The notes under the pieces: model-generated
What the model was told of the DNA's origin: nothing
The model's input: the letters and a program-made list of their open reading frames with translations, nothing else
Database searches by the model: none
Source of the DNA: CAZKHG01 sp964552655
GTDB taxonomy: Bacteria > Bacteroidota > Bacteroidia > Bacteroidales > Tenuifilaceae
NCBI GenBank assembly: GCA_964552655.1
Contig: CAZKHG010000007.1
Location: forward strand, 1 to 64,000
DNA length: 64,000 nucleotides
Reading direction: 5' to 3'
Position numbers and translations under genes: made by a program
Shown here: positions 44,283 through 52,890 of the stretch, one piece after another
Layout of the letters: every line of letters begins with the position of its first letter
Numbering within the stretch: position 1 is the first letter of the stretch

Positions 44283-44503
44283 GCAATTCAATGTATTTGA
44301 ACTTTGCAATAGAGATTATTTTTTGGGGGAATAGCAGGCAACCCTTAATAATAATCACATAGAAGAATAAATGTTTCTCTAATACCCTATCCTTCAGATT
44401 TCTTAAATTTATTGTGATACGAGTATTAAATTCCTAATCCAGAACCATAAAATATTTCATCAAATAAAGAATTAACTTTTTCATCTATCTTTATCAAAAA
44501 AAC

Positions 44504-44929
44504 ATGAAGCAAAAAATACCTTTCAAAGTAATAGAGCTGGAAAAAAATAACTATCATCTCCTTGTAAAAGGGGAGATTAGCAAGAAGGAATACCTTTTTG
44601 TAATAGACACAGGTGCTTCAAAAACGCTGATTGATTTCAAAGTGGCCGAAAAGTTAAAAAGAATACCCGTAAAAAACGAGGCCCCCATTGCCACAGGGAT
44701 AATGGCAGAAAAAATATCAGTTGAGCTGGTGGCTATCACCTCCCTGAAATTAAATGGGGTAAAATTTAACAAGACCGAAGCCGTGGTTACTGATTTAAAA
44801 GCCATAAATGAGGTTTATGAAAAGCTAACGGGAAAAACTATTGGAGGGCTTATTGGTTGTAATTTTCTGATAAGTAAAATAAGCAAAATTGATTTCCAGA
44901 AAAAATACCTTACCCTGAAAAAAGGGTAG
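44504..44929 (+). CDS. Retropepsin-like aspartyl protease family protein
   Basis: The 141-aa protein has a single pepsin/retropepsin-like domain with the active-site DTGAS in LFVIDTGASKTLIDFKVAEKL (Asp near residue 36) and a downstream hydrophobic-Gly segment GGLIGCNFL like the second retroviral protease motif (G-x-x-G-x). It would need to dimerise to form two catalytic Asp. There is no signal peptide, so it is cytoplasmic, similar to single-domain clan AA proteases of Bacteroidota. Substrate unknown. Confidence 0.75.
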   Translation: MKQKIPFKVIELEKNNYHLLVKGEISKKEYLFVIDTGASKTLIDFKVAEKLKRIPVKNEAPIATGIMAEKISVELVAITSLKLNGVKFNKTEAVVTDLKAINEVYEKLTGKTIGGLIGCNFLISKISKIDFQKKYLTLKKG

Positions 44930-45022
44930 AAACATCTTCCTGTTTAAGATTTTCCCCTAAATTAAGCACTCCTAAAAAAATAAGTATCAGCCAGCCTGTT
45001 TAGTTTATCTGAAAAAAAGTAA

Positions 45023-45030
45023 TATATTTG
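45023..45030 (+). promoter_or_regulatory. Candidate -7 promoter box for secDF
   Basis: TATATTTG matches TAnnTTTG and would give a leader of about 45 nt to the ATG at 45083. Confidence 0.5.
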
Positions 45031-45082
45031 CCCGATATTTTTTGAAAGAATCGAATAGTTAATTTATTAATAATCAGAACAA

Positions 45083-48000
45083 ATGCAAAATAAAGGTGCT
45101 GTTAAGTTTTTTGCTATTGCATTCGCATTGGTAAGTATTTATCAACTTTCGTTTACATATTTTACCAAGACGGAAGAAAGTAAAGCCAGAAAGTATGCAC
45201 AGGGAGATGCTGCTAAAGAGTTTTACTATCTTGATTCAGTTTCCACCGAGGTGATATACAACCTTGGGGTTCGCAAGTACACATACAAAGAGTGCAAGGA
45301 GCGCGAGATAAATTTAGGGTTGGACCTAAAAGGTGGTATGAACGTAACCCTTGAAGTATCAGTGGTTGACATTATCAAGGCAATGTCGAACAATAGCGTT
45401 GATACCTCATTCCTAAAAGCAATTGAAATTGCTAAAAATATGCCCGGTAACATTGATTTTGTTACCCGTTTTGGCAGGGCATACAAAGAAGTTGCACCTA
45501 ATGCCCGTTTAGCTGCACTCTTCAATACCGTTGAACTCCGCGACAGGATCAATTTCAACTCCACTAACGATGAAGTTCTAAGTGTAATCAGGAAAGAAGC
45601 TGAAGCTGCTATTTCCAACTCCTACCAGATTTTACGGAATCGTATCGATAAATTTGGGGTAACCCAGCCAAATATCCAGCAACTTGAGGGTTCAGGACGT
45701 ATCCTGGTTGAACTCCCGGGTGTTAAAGAACCTGCCCGTGTAAGGAAACTCTTACAGGGAACTGCAAGCCTTGAGTTTTGGGAAACCTACGAGAATTCTG
45801 AGGTTTATCCTATGCTGGTTGCGGCAAACAACAAGATTAAAGAAATAAAAGACGCAGAAAAGAAGCTTAATGCCAGTAAAGTTGAAACAAAGCAGACAGC
45901 AGCAAATCAACAAAGTACCGATACATCCAAAGGCAAAAGCGAGCTGGTTGATCTGCTCAAACAGAAGGAAAATCAAGATACCGCATCACTGGCATCTACT
46001 GCAGCCGCTGATAACTATCCGCTCTTCTCAGTTCTAAACCCCAGCATCGATCAGTCAGGACAACCTTTGCCCAGCGCTTTGGTGGGCAGGGCACATTATC
46101 GTGATACAGCAAAAGTAAACGCTTACTTCAAGCTGCCACAGATAAAAAGTTTATTCCCAAGGGATCTCAAGCTGTTATGGGGTGTAAAACCCATTGACAA
46201 AGAAGAGAGCGTTTTTGAACTTATAGCAATTAAAGTTTCCAGCCGCGATGGTAAAGCCCCGCTCGACGGTAGCGTTATCACCGAAGCCAACGATGAATTT
46301 GGTCAAAGCAAGGGCACCGCAGAGGTTTCCATGTCGATGAATGCCGAAGGCGCTAAAGTATGGGCACGATTAACCGCCGACAATGTGGGCAGGTGTATTG
46401 CTATTGTTCTCGATAATTTTGTTTACTCTTATCCAAGGGTTAACCAGGAAATCAAAGGAGGCCGTTCATCTATCACAGGTGGTTTTTCGGTAAATGAAGC
46501 CAAAGACCTTGCTAACGTGCTAAAATCAGGGAAACTTCCTGCACCTGCAAGGATTATCCAGGAGGAGATTGTTGGTCCTTCACTGGGTCAGGAAGCTATT
46601 ACTGCCGGTTTATGGTCGTTTGTAATAGGTTTTATCGGTGTGCTTTTATATATGCAAATTTATTATAGCCGGGCGGGTATGGTGGCAAACCTGGCGCTAT
46701 TTGCAAATGTTTTCTTCACCTTTGGGGTTATGGCATCACTTGGTGCGGTTTTAACCCTTCCTGGTATAGCCGGTATGGTGCTTACCTTTGCTATGGCCGT
46801 TGATGGTAATATCATCATCTACGAAAGAATGCGTGAGGAGGTTCGTGCCGGAAAGGGCATGCAGCTGGTTATTAAGGATGGGTTCTGGCATGCGCTTTCA
46901 GCTATTATCGATGGTCATATCACTACCATTTTAACCGGTATTGTGCTGTACATTTTTGGTACCGGACCTGTGCAAGGTTTTGCCACCACGCTTATTATCG
47001 GGCTTGTTCTTTCACTTTTCACTTCACTTCTCATTTCAAGGGTGATATTTGAGTGGATGCAACGTAAGAATTGGGAAATTCATCTTGGAAATCGCTTTAC
47101 TATAAATGCATTTACCAAGGTAAACTTAAAATTTATTGAGCCCCGAAAATTATTCTATGTACTCTCCAGTACCGTAATTATTATTGGTATTATCTCCCTT
47201 TTTGTAAGGGGTCTGTCGTACGGTGTAGATTTTACAGGTGGAAGGACTTACGTTGTTCGATTCGACCAGGAGGTTTCAACACAGGATATCCGTAAAAGCA
47301 TCGAATCGGTTATGAATGATGCGCCCGAGGTAAAAACCTTTGGTCCAACCAACCAGGTTAAGATCACCACCAAGTACATGATAGCCGATAATACTACCCA
47401 GGCCGATTCACTGGTTGAAACAAAACTTTTTGAAAGCGTTAAATCATACTACAAAAATCCACTAACATTTGATGAATTCAGCGCCCATACCGAAGGGAAA
47501 CAGCTGGGCCGAATGAGCTCCCAGAAAGTTGGACCCGTTGTGGCAAAGGAGATGATCTATTCTGCATTTATGGCAGTATTCTTTGGTTTGCTCATCATCT
47601 TTATTTACATTACAATAAGGTTTAAAAACTGGCAGTTCGGGCTTGGAGGAGTAGTGGCATTATTCCACGATACCATGTTTATCATCACTGCGTTTACGCT
47701 ATTCCATGGGATACTCCCGTTCAGCCTGGAAATTGACCAATCGTTTATTGCCGCCTTGCTGACCATTATTGGTTATTCAATTATGGATACTGTAATCATC
47801 TTCGATAGGATCAGAGAGTACCGGACTATCCATCCAAAGTGGGAACTTGGCCAAAATATAAATGCTGCTCTTAATAGCACATTAGGTCGTACAATAAACA
47901 CTTCTGGGATTACCATGGTGGTTCTGCTTATTATTTTCATATTTGGAGGTGAGGTTCTTCGTGGTTTTGTATTTGCCCTGCTTATTGGGGTAACCATTGG

Positions 48001-48085
48001 GACATACTCATCAGTATTTATTGCCACTCCATTTGCCTATGATATTCTTCAATGGCAACAGAAAAGAAAAGAGATAAAGAAATAA
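45083..48085 (+). CDS. secDF: Fused protein translocase subunit SecDF
   Basis: SecDF uses the proton gradient to pull exported proteins through SecYEG. The 1000-aa fusion has TM1 (about 7-25), a SecD periplasmic domain with LGLDLKGGMNVTLEV and ILRNRIDKFGVTQPNIQ, five SecD TM helices (about 510-665; VGPSLGQEAITAGLWSF, AMAVDGNIIIYERMREE), then the SecF half from about 690 (GVDFTGGRTYVVRF, VGPVVAKEMIYSAF, TIIGYSIMDTVIIFDRIRE). The Asp of VDGNI and of MDTVIIFDR are the conserved intramembrane proton-path positions. Fusion into one chain is normal in Bacteroidota. Residues about 250-300 are a low-complexity Lys/Gln/Ser insert. Confidence 0.97.
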   Translation: MQNKGAVKFFAIAFALVSIYQLSFTYFTKTEESKARKYAQGDAAKEFYYLDSVSTEVIYNLGVRKYTYKECKEREINLGLDLKGGMNVTLEVSVVDIIKAMSNNSVDTSFLKAIEIAKNMPGNIDFVTRFGRAYKEVAPNARLAALFNTVELRDRINFNSTNDEVLSVIRKEAEAAISNSYQILRNRIDKFGVTQPNIQQLEGSGRILVELPGVKEPARVRKLLQGTASLEFWETYENSEVYPMLVAANNKIKEIKDAEKKLNASKVETKQTAANQQSTDTSKGKSELVDLLKQKENQDTASLASTAAADNYPLFSVLNPSIDQSGQPLPSALVGRAHYRDTAKVNAYFKLPQIKSLFPRDLKLLWGVKPIDKEESVFELIAIKVSSRDGKAPLDGSVITEANDEFGQSKGTAEVSMSMNAEGAKVWARLTADNVGRCIAIVLDNFVYSYPRVNQEIKGGRSSITGGFSVNEAKDLANVLKSGKLPAPARIIQEEIVGPSLGQEAITAGLWSFVIGFIGVLLYMQIYYSRAGMVANLALFANVFFTFGVMASLGAVLTLPGIAGMVLTFAMAVDGNIIIYERMREEVRAGKGMQLVIKDGFWHALSAIIDGHITTILTGIVLYIFGTGPVQGFATTLIIGLVLSLFTSLLISRVIFEWMQRKNWEIHLGNRFTINAFTKVNLKFIEPRKLFYVLSSTVIIIGIISLFVRGLSYGVDFTGGRTYVVRFDQEVSTQDIRKSIESVMNDAPEVKTFGPTNQVKITTKYMIADNTTQADSLVETKLFESVKSYYKNPLTFDEFSAHTEGKQLGRMSSQKVGPVVAKEMIYSAFMAVFFGLLIIFIYITIRFKNWQFGLGGVVALFHDTMFIITAFTLFHGILPFSLEIDQSFIAALLTIIGYSIMDTVIIFDRIREYRTIHPKWELGQNINAALNSTLGRTINTSGITMVVLLIIFIFGGEVLRGFVFALLIGVTIGTYSSVFIATPFAYDILQWQQKRKEIKK

Positions 48086-48105
48086 TCACAATAGTATGTT
48101 TACTT

Positions 48106-48140
48106 GAAATCCTGCTTTTTTACAAGCAGGATTTCTTTTT
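48106..48140 (+). terminator. Terminator after secDF
   Basis: GAAATCCTGCTT (48106-48117) pairs perfectly with AAGCAGGATTTC (48124-48135) over a 6-nt loop and is followed by TTTTT. Strong rho-independent form. Confidence 0.9.
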
Positions 48141-48153
48141 AAATAAACAATTA

Positions 48154-48161
48154 TACCTTTG
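48154..48161 (+). promoter_or_regulatory. Candidate -7 promoter box for tatA
   Basis: TACCTTTG matches TAnnTTTG. Transcription would start near 48168, which makes ATG 48170 almost leaderless and favours ATG 48179 as the tatA start. Confidence 0.5.
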
Positions 48162-48178
48162 CAAAAAAGATGCTAACC

Positions 48179-48409
48179 ATGTACCCATTATTCATTGGTG
48201 GAACCGAAATTATCTTTATTCTTCTTATTGTATTCCTGCTTTTTGGATCTAAAAGCATTCCCCAGATGGCAAGAACCCTTGGGAGTGGCTATAAACAGTT
48301 CCAGAAAGCAGCCGATGAAATCAAAGAGGAAATTGCCAAGGCATCTGATTTAACCGATCAGCCTGAACCTAAAAAACCCGATAGAAGCCCTGATGATTTA
48401 AAGGGATAA
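48179..48409 (+). CDS. tatA: Twin-arginine translocase subunit TatA/E
   Basis: TatA oligomers form the pore of the folded-protein export system. The 76-aa protein has a short N-terminal TM (GGTEIIFILLIVFLLFGSKSI), the FGSKSIPQMARTLGSGYKQF hinge and amphipathic helix typical of TatA, and a charged tail (LTDQPEPKKPDRSPDDLKG). An upstream in-frame ATG at 48170 is possible but the promoter position favours 48179. No tatC is nearby. It lies after secDF but behind a terminator, so it is a separate unit. Confidence 0.92.
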   Translation: MYPLFIGGTEIIFILLIVFLLFGSKSIPQMARTLGSGYKQFQKAADEIKEEIAKASDLTDQPEPKKPDRSPDDLKG

Positions 48410-48557
48410 CCTGCTGAGGTTTATATTTATGGAGTTTTTTCCTTTTCATCCATTTATTACCTGAATTCTGAATCGTAAATTATTGTATTATTTACCACTG
48501 TAATGAGTTGAATCTAAAAAAAATTCGTCCCCTTATTATTTAATAACCAATTAAGTG

Positions 48558-48565
48558 TATCTTTG
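48558..48565 (+). promoter_or_regulatory. Candidate -7 promoter box for rluB
   Basis: TATCTTTG matches TAnnTTTG and is followed by GCAGCC; transcription would start near 48572, leaving a leader of about 70 nt that includes AAAACAAGAAAAGG. Strong by local standards. Confidence 0.55.
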
Positions 48566-48644
48566 CAGCCTTAAAATAAACAATTTACAAAACGTTTTTT
48601 GAACAAACTGCCCTTGAAAACAAGAAAAGGCAGTATTTACAACA

Positions 48645-50417
48645 ATGGAAAAAGAAAGAACAAGAAAGTTCGGAGACAAACGCGGGACGCGGAGTGACTC
48701 TGAGAATGAACCCGCCAGGGTTTACCGACCAAGAACATTAACCCCGAGGAAAAAAGCCTCATGGGGCGATGAGAAACCTCAAAGCGAAGATTCAGAATCA
48801 AATTCTAATTTCGAGAGTGAATTACCTGCAACAGGTACTGAAAAATCTGTATCCTCCAGGGATGATAAAAAATCTGAACGAATACCTTCGGATAAATCCG
48901 GATATAAAAGAAGGGATTCCCGGGATGATAATCGCCCCGGCGATACTGGTTCACAGCCGCGTTGGAGAGGCAGCAAATACGGCAGTTCCAATGCATCAGA
49001 AAGCAACGAACCAACAGACATAAAACCCCGCTTTGGCGAAAACCGGGAGGACGGGGACAGAGAGGATGGCAGAGAACATCGCTTTAGGAGAGATGACCAA
49101 AGATCATCAGAAAGAAAACCTCGATACAGCGATGATCGCGGAGATCGTGATAACCGATTCCGAAAAGACCGATCATCCGGTCCCGAAAGGGAGAGAACCT
49201 ACGAAAGGAAACCCCGCTTTGGAAACGATCGGGGTGAGCGAAACGAAGGGTTTAGAAATGGCCGTGGCCCCAGGGAGGGCGGTGAAAGATCGTACGAAAG
49301 GAAACCTCGTTTTGGAAACGATCGCCACGAGAGAAGCGAGGGGTTCAGGGCTGATCGTACAACAAGATCAGATGGAGAAAGATCTTACGAAAGAAAACGC
49401 AGCGACAGCCGGTCGTATGGTGATAAGCCTTTCCGGAGCAGAGAAAGAAGCAACAACGACAGGCCAGATAACCGCAGGTCATCCGATCGTGATTTCAGGG
49501 GCAGGCCAAATGGGTACAACAGATCGCGCGACGATCATGATGAAAAACCGTTAAGGTTTAAAAAGGCTTTCAACGATGAGCTGGGCGACAGCACCACCGG
49601 AAGTAAATATCAATCCAGAACTAAATCAAAAGAGCCTTTTCACACCGACCGGATAACCGAAAGTTTTAACCAAAAGCCGATGCTGGAAGTGGAGAACGAC
49701 GGGTTGATCCGCTTAAACCGGTTTATCTCCAATACCGGGTTGTGCAGCCGCAGAGAAGCCGATGAGTTTATCCAGAACGGCATGATCACTGTAAACGGTG
49801 AGGTGGTCTCCACGCTTGGCACAAAAATCAAAGTTACAGATGAGGTTTGTTTCAAAGGCAAGCAGCTGGATATTGAGCGCAAAGTTTATATCCTGTTAAA
49901 CAAACCCAAGGATTATGTTACCACGGTGGATGATCCACACGCAAAGCGAACGGTTATGGAACTGATTGACGGTGCATGCGCCGAAAGGGTTTACCCCGTA
50001 GGCCGGTTAGACAGGAACAGTACCGGATTGCTTCTGCTTACCAACGATGGAGAGCTAACCACCAGGCTAACTCATCCGAGCTATAAAAAGAAGAAAATCT
50101 ACCACGTTGTTCTCGATAAACCAATAAATCAAACTGATCTTGAAAAGTTGACCACAGGCATTGAAGATGAGGGCGAAACCCTTGTAGCCGATGTGGTAGA
50201 TTTTGTTGAAGGAGCCGATGGCACTGAAATTGGTGTTGAAATTCACACCGGGCAAAACAGGGTCGTTCGAAGGATGCTCAATGCTATTGGCTATAATGTG
50301 GTAAAGCTGGACCGGGTTTATTTTGCTGGTTTAACCAAAAAGAATCTGCCCAGGGGTAAATGGCGATTTCTTTCACAAAAAGAGATCACCATGCTGAGGA
50401 TGAATCGATTCGAGTAA
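48645..50417 (+). CDS. rluB: 23S rRNA pseudouridine synthase (RluB family) with long basic extension
   Basis: The enzyme isomerises a uridine in 23S rRNA. The catalytic part fills the last 240 residues: an S4 domain (about 354-410; LIRLNRFISNTGLCSRREADEF) and the RsuA/RluB domain with catalytic D456 in GRLDRNSTGLLLLTND. The first 345 residues are predicted disordered and extremely rich in Arg, Asp, Ser, Gly and Glu, with near-repeats of RSYERKPRFGNDR (about 184-198, 215-230) and shortened copies near 156-166 and 247-256. Typical RluB is about 290 aa; extensions of this kind are known in Bacteroidota and may bind RNA. The repeats suggest slippage-driven length change. Confidence 0.9.
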   Translation: MEKERTRKFGDKRGTRSDSENEPARVYRPRTLTPRKKASWGDEKPQSEDSESNSNFESELPATGTEKSVSSRDDKKSERIPSDKSGYKRRDSRDDNRPGDTGSQPRWRGSKYGSSNASESNEPTDIKPRFGENREDGDREDGREHRFRRDDQRSSERKPRYSDDRGDRDNRFRKDRSSGPERERTYERKPRFGNDRGERNEGFRNGRGPREGGERSYERKPRFGNDRHERSEGFRADRTTRSDGERSYERKRSDSRSYGDKPFRSRERSNNDRPDNRRSSDRDFRGRPNGYNRSRDDHDEKPLRFKKAFNDELGDSTTGSKYQSRTKSKEPFHTDRITESFNQKPMLEVENDGLIRLNRFISNTGLCSRREADEFIQNGMITVNGEVVSTLGTKIKVTDEVCFKGKQLDIERKVYILLNKPKDYVTTVDDPHAKRTVMELIDGACAERVYPVGRLDRNSTGLLLLTNDGELTTRLTHPSYKKKKIYHVVLDKPINQTDLEKLTTGIEDEGETLVADVVDFVEGADGTEIGVEIHTGQNRVVRRMLNAIGYNVVKLDRVYFAGLTKKNLPRGKWRFLSQKEITMLRMNRFE

Positions 50418-50430
50418 AGAATTATTACTA

Positions 50431-50476
50431 AACGCAAAGACACGAAGAGACAAAGCAAACCTAACGCCTTTGCGTT
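50431..50476. repeat. Palindromic intergenic repeat before era
   Basis: AACGCAAAG (50431-50439) and CTTTGCGTT (50468-50476) are perfect 9-bp complements enclosing ACACGAAGAGACAAAGC-type sequence. It resembles the dispersed AACGCAAAG...CTTTGCGTT intergenic elements found in many bacterial genomes. It could also act as a weak attenuator between rluB and era. Confidence 0.6.
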
Positions 50477-50491
50477 CATATAATTTAAAGT

Positions 50492-51373
50492 ATGACCCAC
50501 AAATCAGGTTTTGTAAATATTATCGGGAATCCGAATGTTGGCAAATCAACGCTGATGAATGCGCTGGTGGGTGAAAAGATATCCATTATCACCAGCAAAG
50601 CGCAAACCACACGCCATCGGATTATGGGAATAGTGAACGGGGATGATTTTCAGATTATCTATTCCGACACCCCCGGAATCCTTAAACCTGCCTATAAGCT
50701 GCAGGCGTCAATGCTCAGGTTCGTGGAATCCGCTCTGGTTGACGCCGACATTCTGCTATACATCACCGATACCTTTGAATCATCAGAAAAAAACCCTGAA
50801 TTCATAGAAAAGGTGAAAAGCCTGACAATCCCGGTAATCCTGGTAATCAACAAGGTTGACCTGATAAATCAGGAGAAGGTGTTTGAGCTGGTGAACTACT
50901 GGCAAAACCTGCTCCCAAACGCAAAGGTGCTGCCCGTATCAGCTCTTCATAACTTTAACACGGATGGTCTGATCAGCCTGATAAAAGAACATCTTCCCGA
51001 AGGTCCTGAATTTTTCTCGAAGGATACGTTAACCGATAAAACCTTAAGGTTTTTTGCCTCGGAGATTATCCGCGAGAAGATTCTTACAAACTACCAGAAG
51101 GAGATCCCATACTCGGTTGAAGTTAATATTGAGGAGTACAAAGAGGGCACAAAACTTGATAAAATCAGGGCGCTGATCTATGTTAACCGCGAATCGCAGA
51201 AATCAATTATCATCGGGAACCAGGGGAAAAAGCTCAAGAAGGTTGGAACAGAAGCAAGAATTGATCTGGAGAAGTTCCTCGATAAAAAGGTTTACCTTGA
51301 ACTTTATGTTAAGGTTGATCCCAACTGGCGCGACAGCGAAACCAAGCTGAAACGATTCGGGTATATCCAATAA
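50492..51373 (+). CDS. era: GTPase Era
   Basis: Era binds the 3' end of 16S rRNA and helps mature the 30S subunit. The 293-aa protein shows G1 GNPNVGKST, G2 region KAQTTRHR, G3 DTPG, G4 NKVD and G5 VSAL, then a KH domain from about 205 with EVNIEEYKEGTKLDKIRALIYV and GNQGKKLKKVG. Length is standard. It follows rluB after 74 bp containing a palindromic repeat and precedes der by 56 bp made of heptanucleotide repeats; all three act on ribosomes. Confidence 0.97.
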   Translation: MTHKSGFVNIIGNPNVGKSTLMNALVGEKISIITSKAQTTRHRIMGIVNGDDFQIIYSDTPGILKPAYKLQASMLRFVESALVDADILLYITDTFESSEKNPEFIEKVKSLTIPVILVINKVDLINQEKVFELVNYWQNLLPNAKVLPVSALHNFNTDGLISLIKEHLPEGPEFFSKDTLTDKTLRFFASEIIREKILTNYQKEIPYSVEVNIEEYKEGTKLDKIRALIYVNRESQKSIIIGNQGKKLKKVGTEARIDLEKFLDKKVYLELYVKVDPNWRDSETKLKRFGYIQ

Positions 51374-51429
51374 CTTCTTACTTCTTACTTTAAACTTTAG
51401 CCTTTAACCTTTACACTTTAACCTTTACC
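51374..51429 (+). repeat. Eight tandem heptanucleotides CTTTAWM up to the der start codon
   Basis: Units read CTTCTTA, CTTCTTA, CTTTAAA, CTTTAGC, CTTTAAC, CTTTACA, CTTTAAC, CTTTACC, and the last base directly precedes ATG 51430. The unit is the same as at 24343-24384 before rnhA. The tract fills essentially the whole era-der gap, so it also forms the ribosome-binding region of der; no Shine-Dalgarno is present. Confidence 0.85.
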
Positions 51430-52734
51430 ATGGGAAACATAGTAGCAATAGTAGGAAGACCAAACGTTGGCAAATCAACCTTTTTCAATAGAATGATCGG
51501 CTCACGCCATGCCATTGTGGATGCAATTTCGGGCGTTACCCGTGACCGGATCTATGGCAAATCGGACTGGAATGGTGTAGAGTTTTCCATCATCGATACC
51601 GGTGGTTATGTGGTTAACTCCGATGATATCTTCGAGGAGGAGATCAGGAAACAGGTGATGATTGCCATTGAGGAGGCCGATGTTATTCTTTTTCTGGTTG
51701 ATGTAATGGAAGGTCTTACCGACCTGGATGTTGAGGTTGCAAATATTTTAAGAAAAAGCAATAAAAAAGTATTCCTGATCGCAAACAAGTGCGATAACAA
51801 CAAAATCAGCCTTAATGCCAGCGAGTTTTACAGCTTAGGACTGGGTAAACCCTGGGAGGTTTCATCAATTAACGGATCGGGCACGGGTGATATTCTGGAT
51901 GAAGTGGTTAAGAATTTCACACCGGCTGTTGAGGAGAATCTTGCAGATGTACCAAAATTTGCGATTGTTGGTCGCCCGAATGTGGGTAAATCATCGCTGA
52001 TTAACGCCCTTATTGGAGAGGAACGGAACATAGTAACCCCAATAGCCGGAACCACGCGCGATTCAGTCCACACCCGCTATAACAAATTTGGCCACGATTT
52101 TGTAATCATTGATACTGCCGGGCTGAGAAAAAAAACCAAGGTAACCGAAAACCTGGAGTTCTACTCCGTGATGCGCTCAATCCGTGCCATCGAAAGCTCC
52201 GATGTTTGCTTGCTGCTTATTGATGCCACGCAGGGCATCGAATCGCAGGATATGAATATCTTCCAGCTGATCATAAGGAATAAGAAGGGCGTGGTTGTGG
52301 TGATCAACAAATGGGACCTTGTAGAAAAAACAACTAAATCAACCGATCAATATACAAAATCAATCAAAGAGCGGCTTTCGCCATTCCAGGATGTTCCAAT
52401 TATCTTTGCATCGGCACTTACAAAACAAAGAATTCTTAAAGTTTTGGAAACTGCTATGGTGGTATATAATAACCGACAGCAGAAAATCCCGACTTCAAAA
52501 TTGAATGACTTTATCCAGGAAGCGGTTGAGGCCTATCCCCCGCCGGCTTACAAAGGGAAATACATTAAAATCAAATATTCCACACAGCTGCCCACCCAAA
52601 CCCCTTCGTTTGCATTCTTCTGCAACCTTCCGCAGTACATCCGCGAACCCTATAAGCGTTACATTGAGAATAAGCTACGGGAGAAATTTAGCTTTACCGG
52701 AGTGCCAATTCAGATCTATTTCAGGCAGAAATAG
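51430..52734 (+). CDS. der: GTPase Der (EngA)
   Basis: Der has two GTPase domains in tandem and is needed for 50S assembly. The 434-aa protein shows G1 GRPNVGKST at about 8-16 and GRPNVGKSS at about 182-190, G3 DTGG and DTAG, G4 NKCD and NKWD, and a C-terminal KH-like domain (PPPAYKGKYIKIKYSTQ). Standard length and intact. Its leader is wholly repeat sequence, unusual for a core gene. Confidence 0.97.
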   Translation: MGNIVAIVGRPNVGKSTFFNRMIGSRHAIVDAISGVTRDRIYGKSDWNGVEFSIIDTGGYVVNSDDIFEEEIRKQVMIAIEEADVILFLVDVMEGLTDLDVEVANILRKSNKKVFLIANKCDNNKISLNASEFYSLGLGKPWEVSSINGSGTGDILDEVVKNFTPAVEENLADVPKFAIVGRPNVGKSSLINALIGEERNIVTPIAGTTRDSVHTRYNKFGHDFVIIDTAGLRKKTKVTENLEFYSVMRSIRAIESSDVCLLLIDATQGIESQDMNIFQLIIRNKKGVVVVINKWDLVEKTTKSTDQYTKSIKERLSPFQDVPIIFASALTKQRILKVLETAMVVYNNRQQKIPTSKLNDFIQEAVEAYPPPAYKGKYIKIKYSTQLPTQTPSFAFFCNLPQYIREPYKRYIENKLREKFSFTGVPIQIYFRQK

Positions 52735-52890
52735 GAAATGGAAAAACGGGGCGGTGGTGAAATGGAATAGTTGCAAGTCCAGCCCATTCTGCTTAAAACA
52801 AATTTGAGTTATAACAATGAGTTAGATTAAACTGTCATTCTAAACTAAATGAAAATTATTCCATTAAATAACCAACCGTGCAAAATAACT

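Noticed and set aside
48840..49480. CRISPR-like regularity in the rluB extension
   Set aside because: The repeats are degenerate and in-frame coding, with no constant repeat/spacer lengths and no cas genes.
49033..49554. 173-codon open frame inside rluB in another plus-strand frame
   Set aside because: It is a shadow of the low-complexity Arg/Asp-rich coding repeats of rluB, with no independent start signal or recognisable domain.
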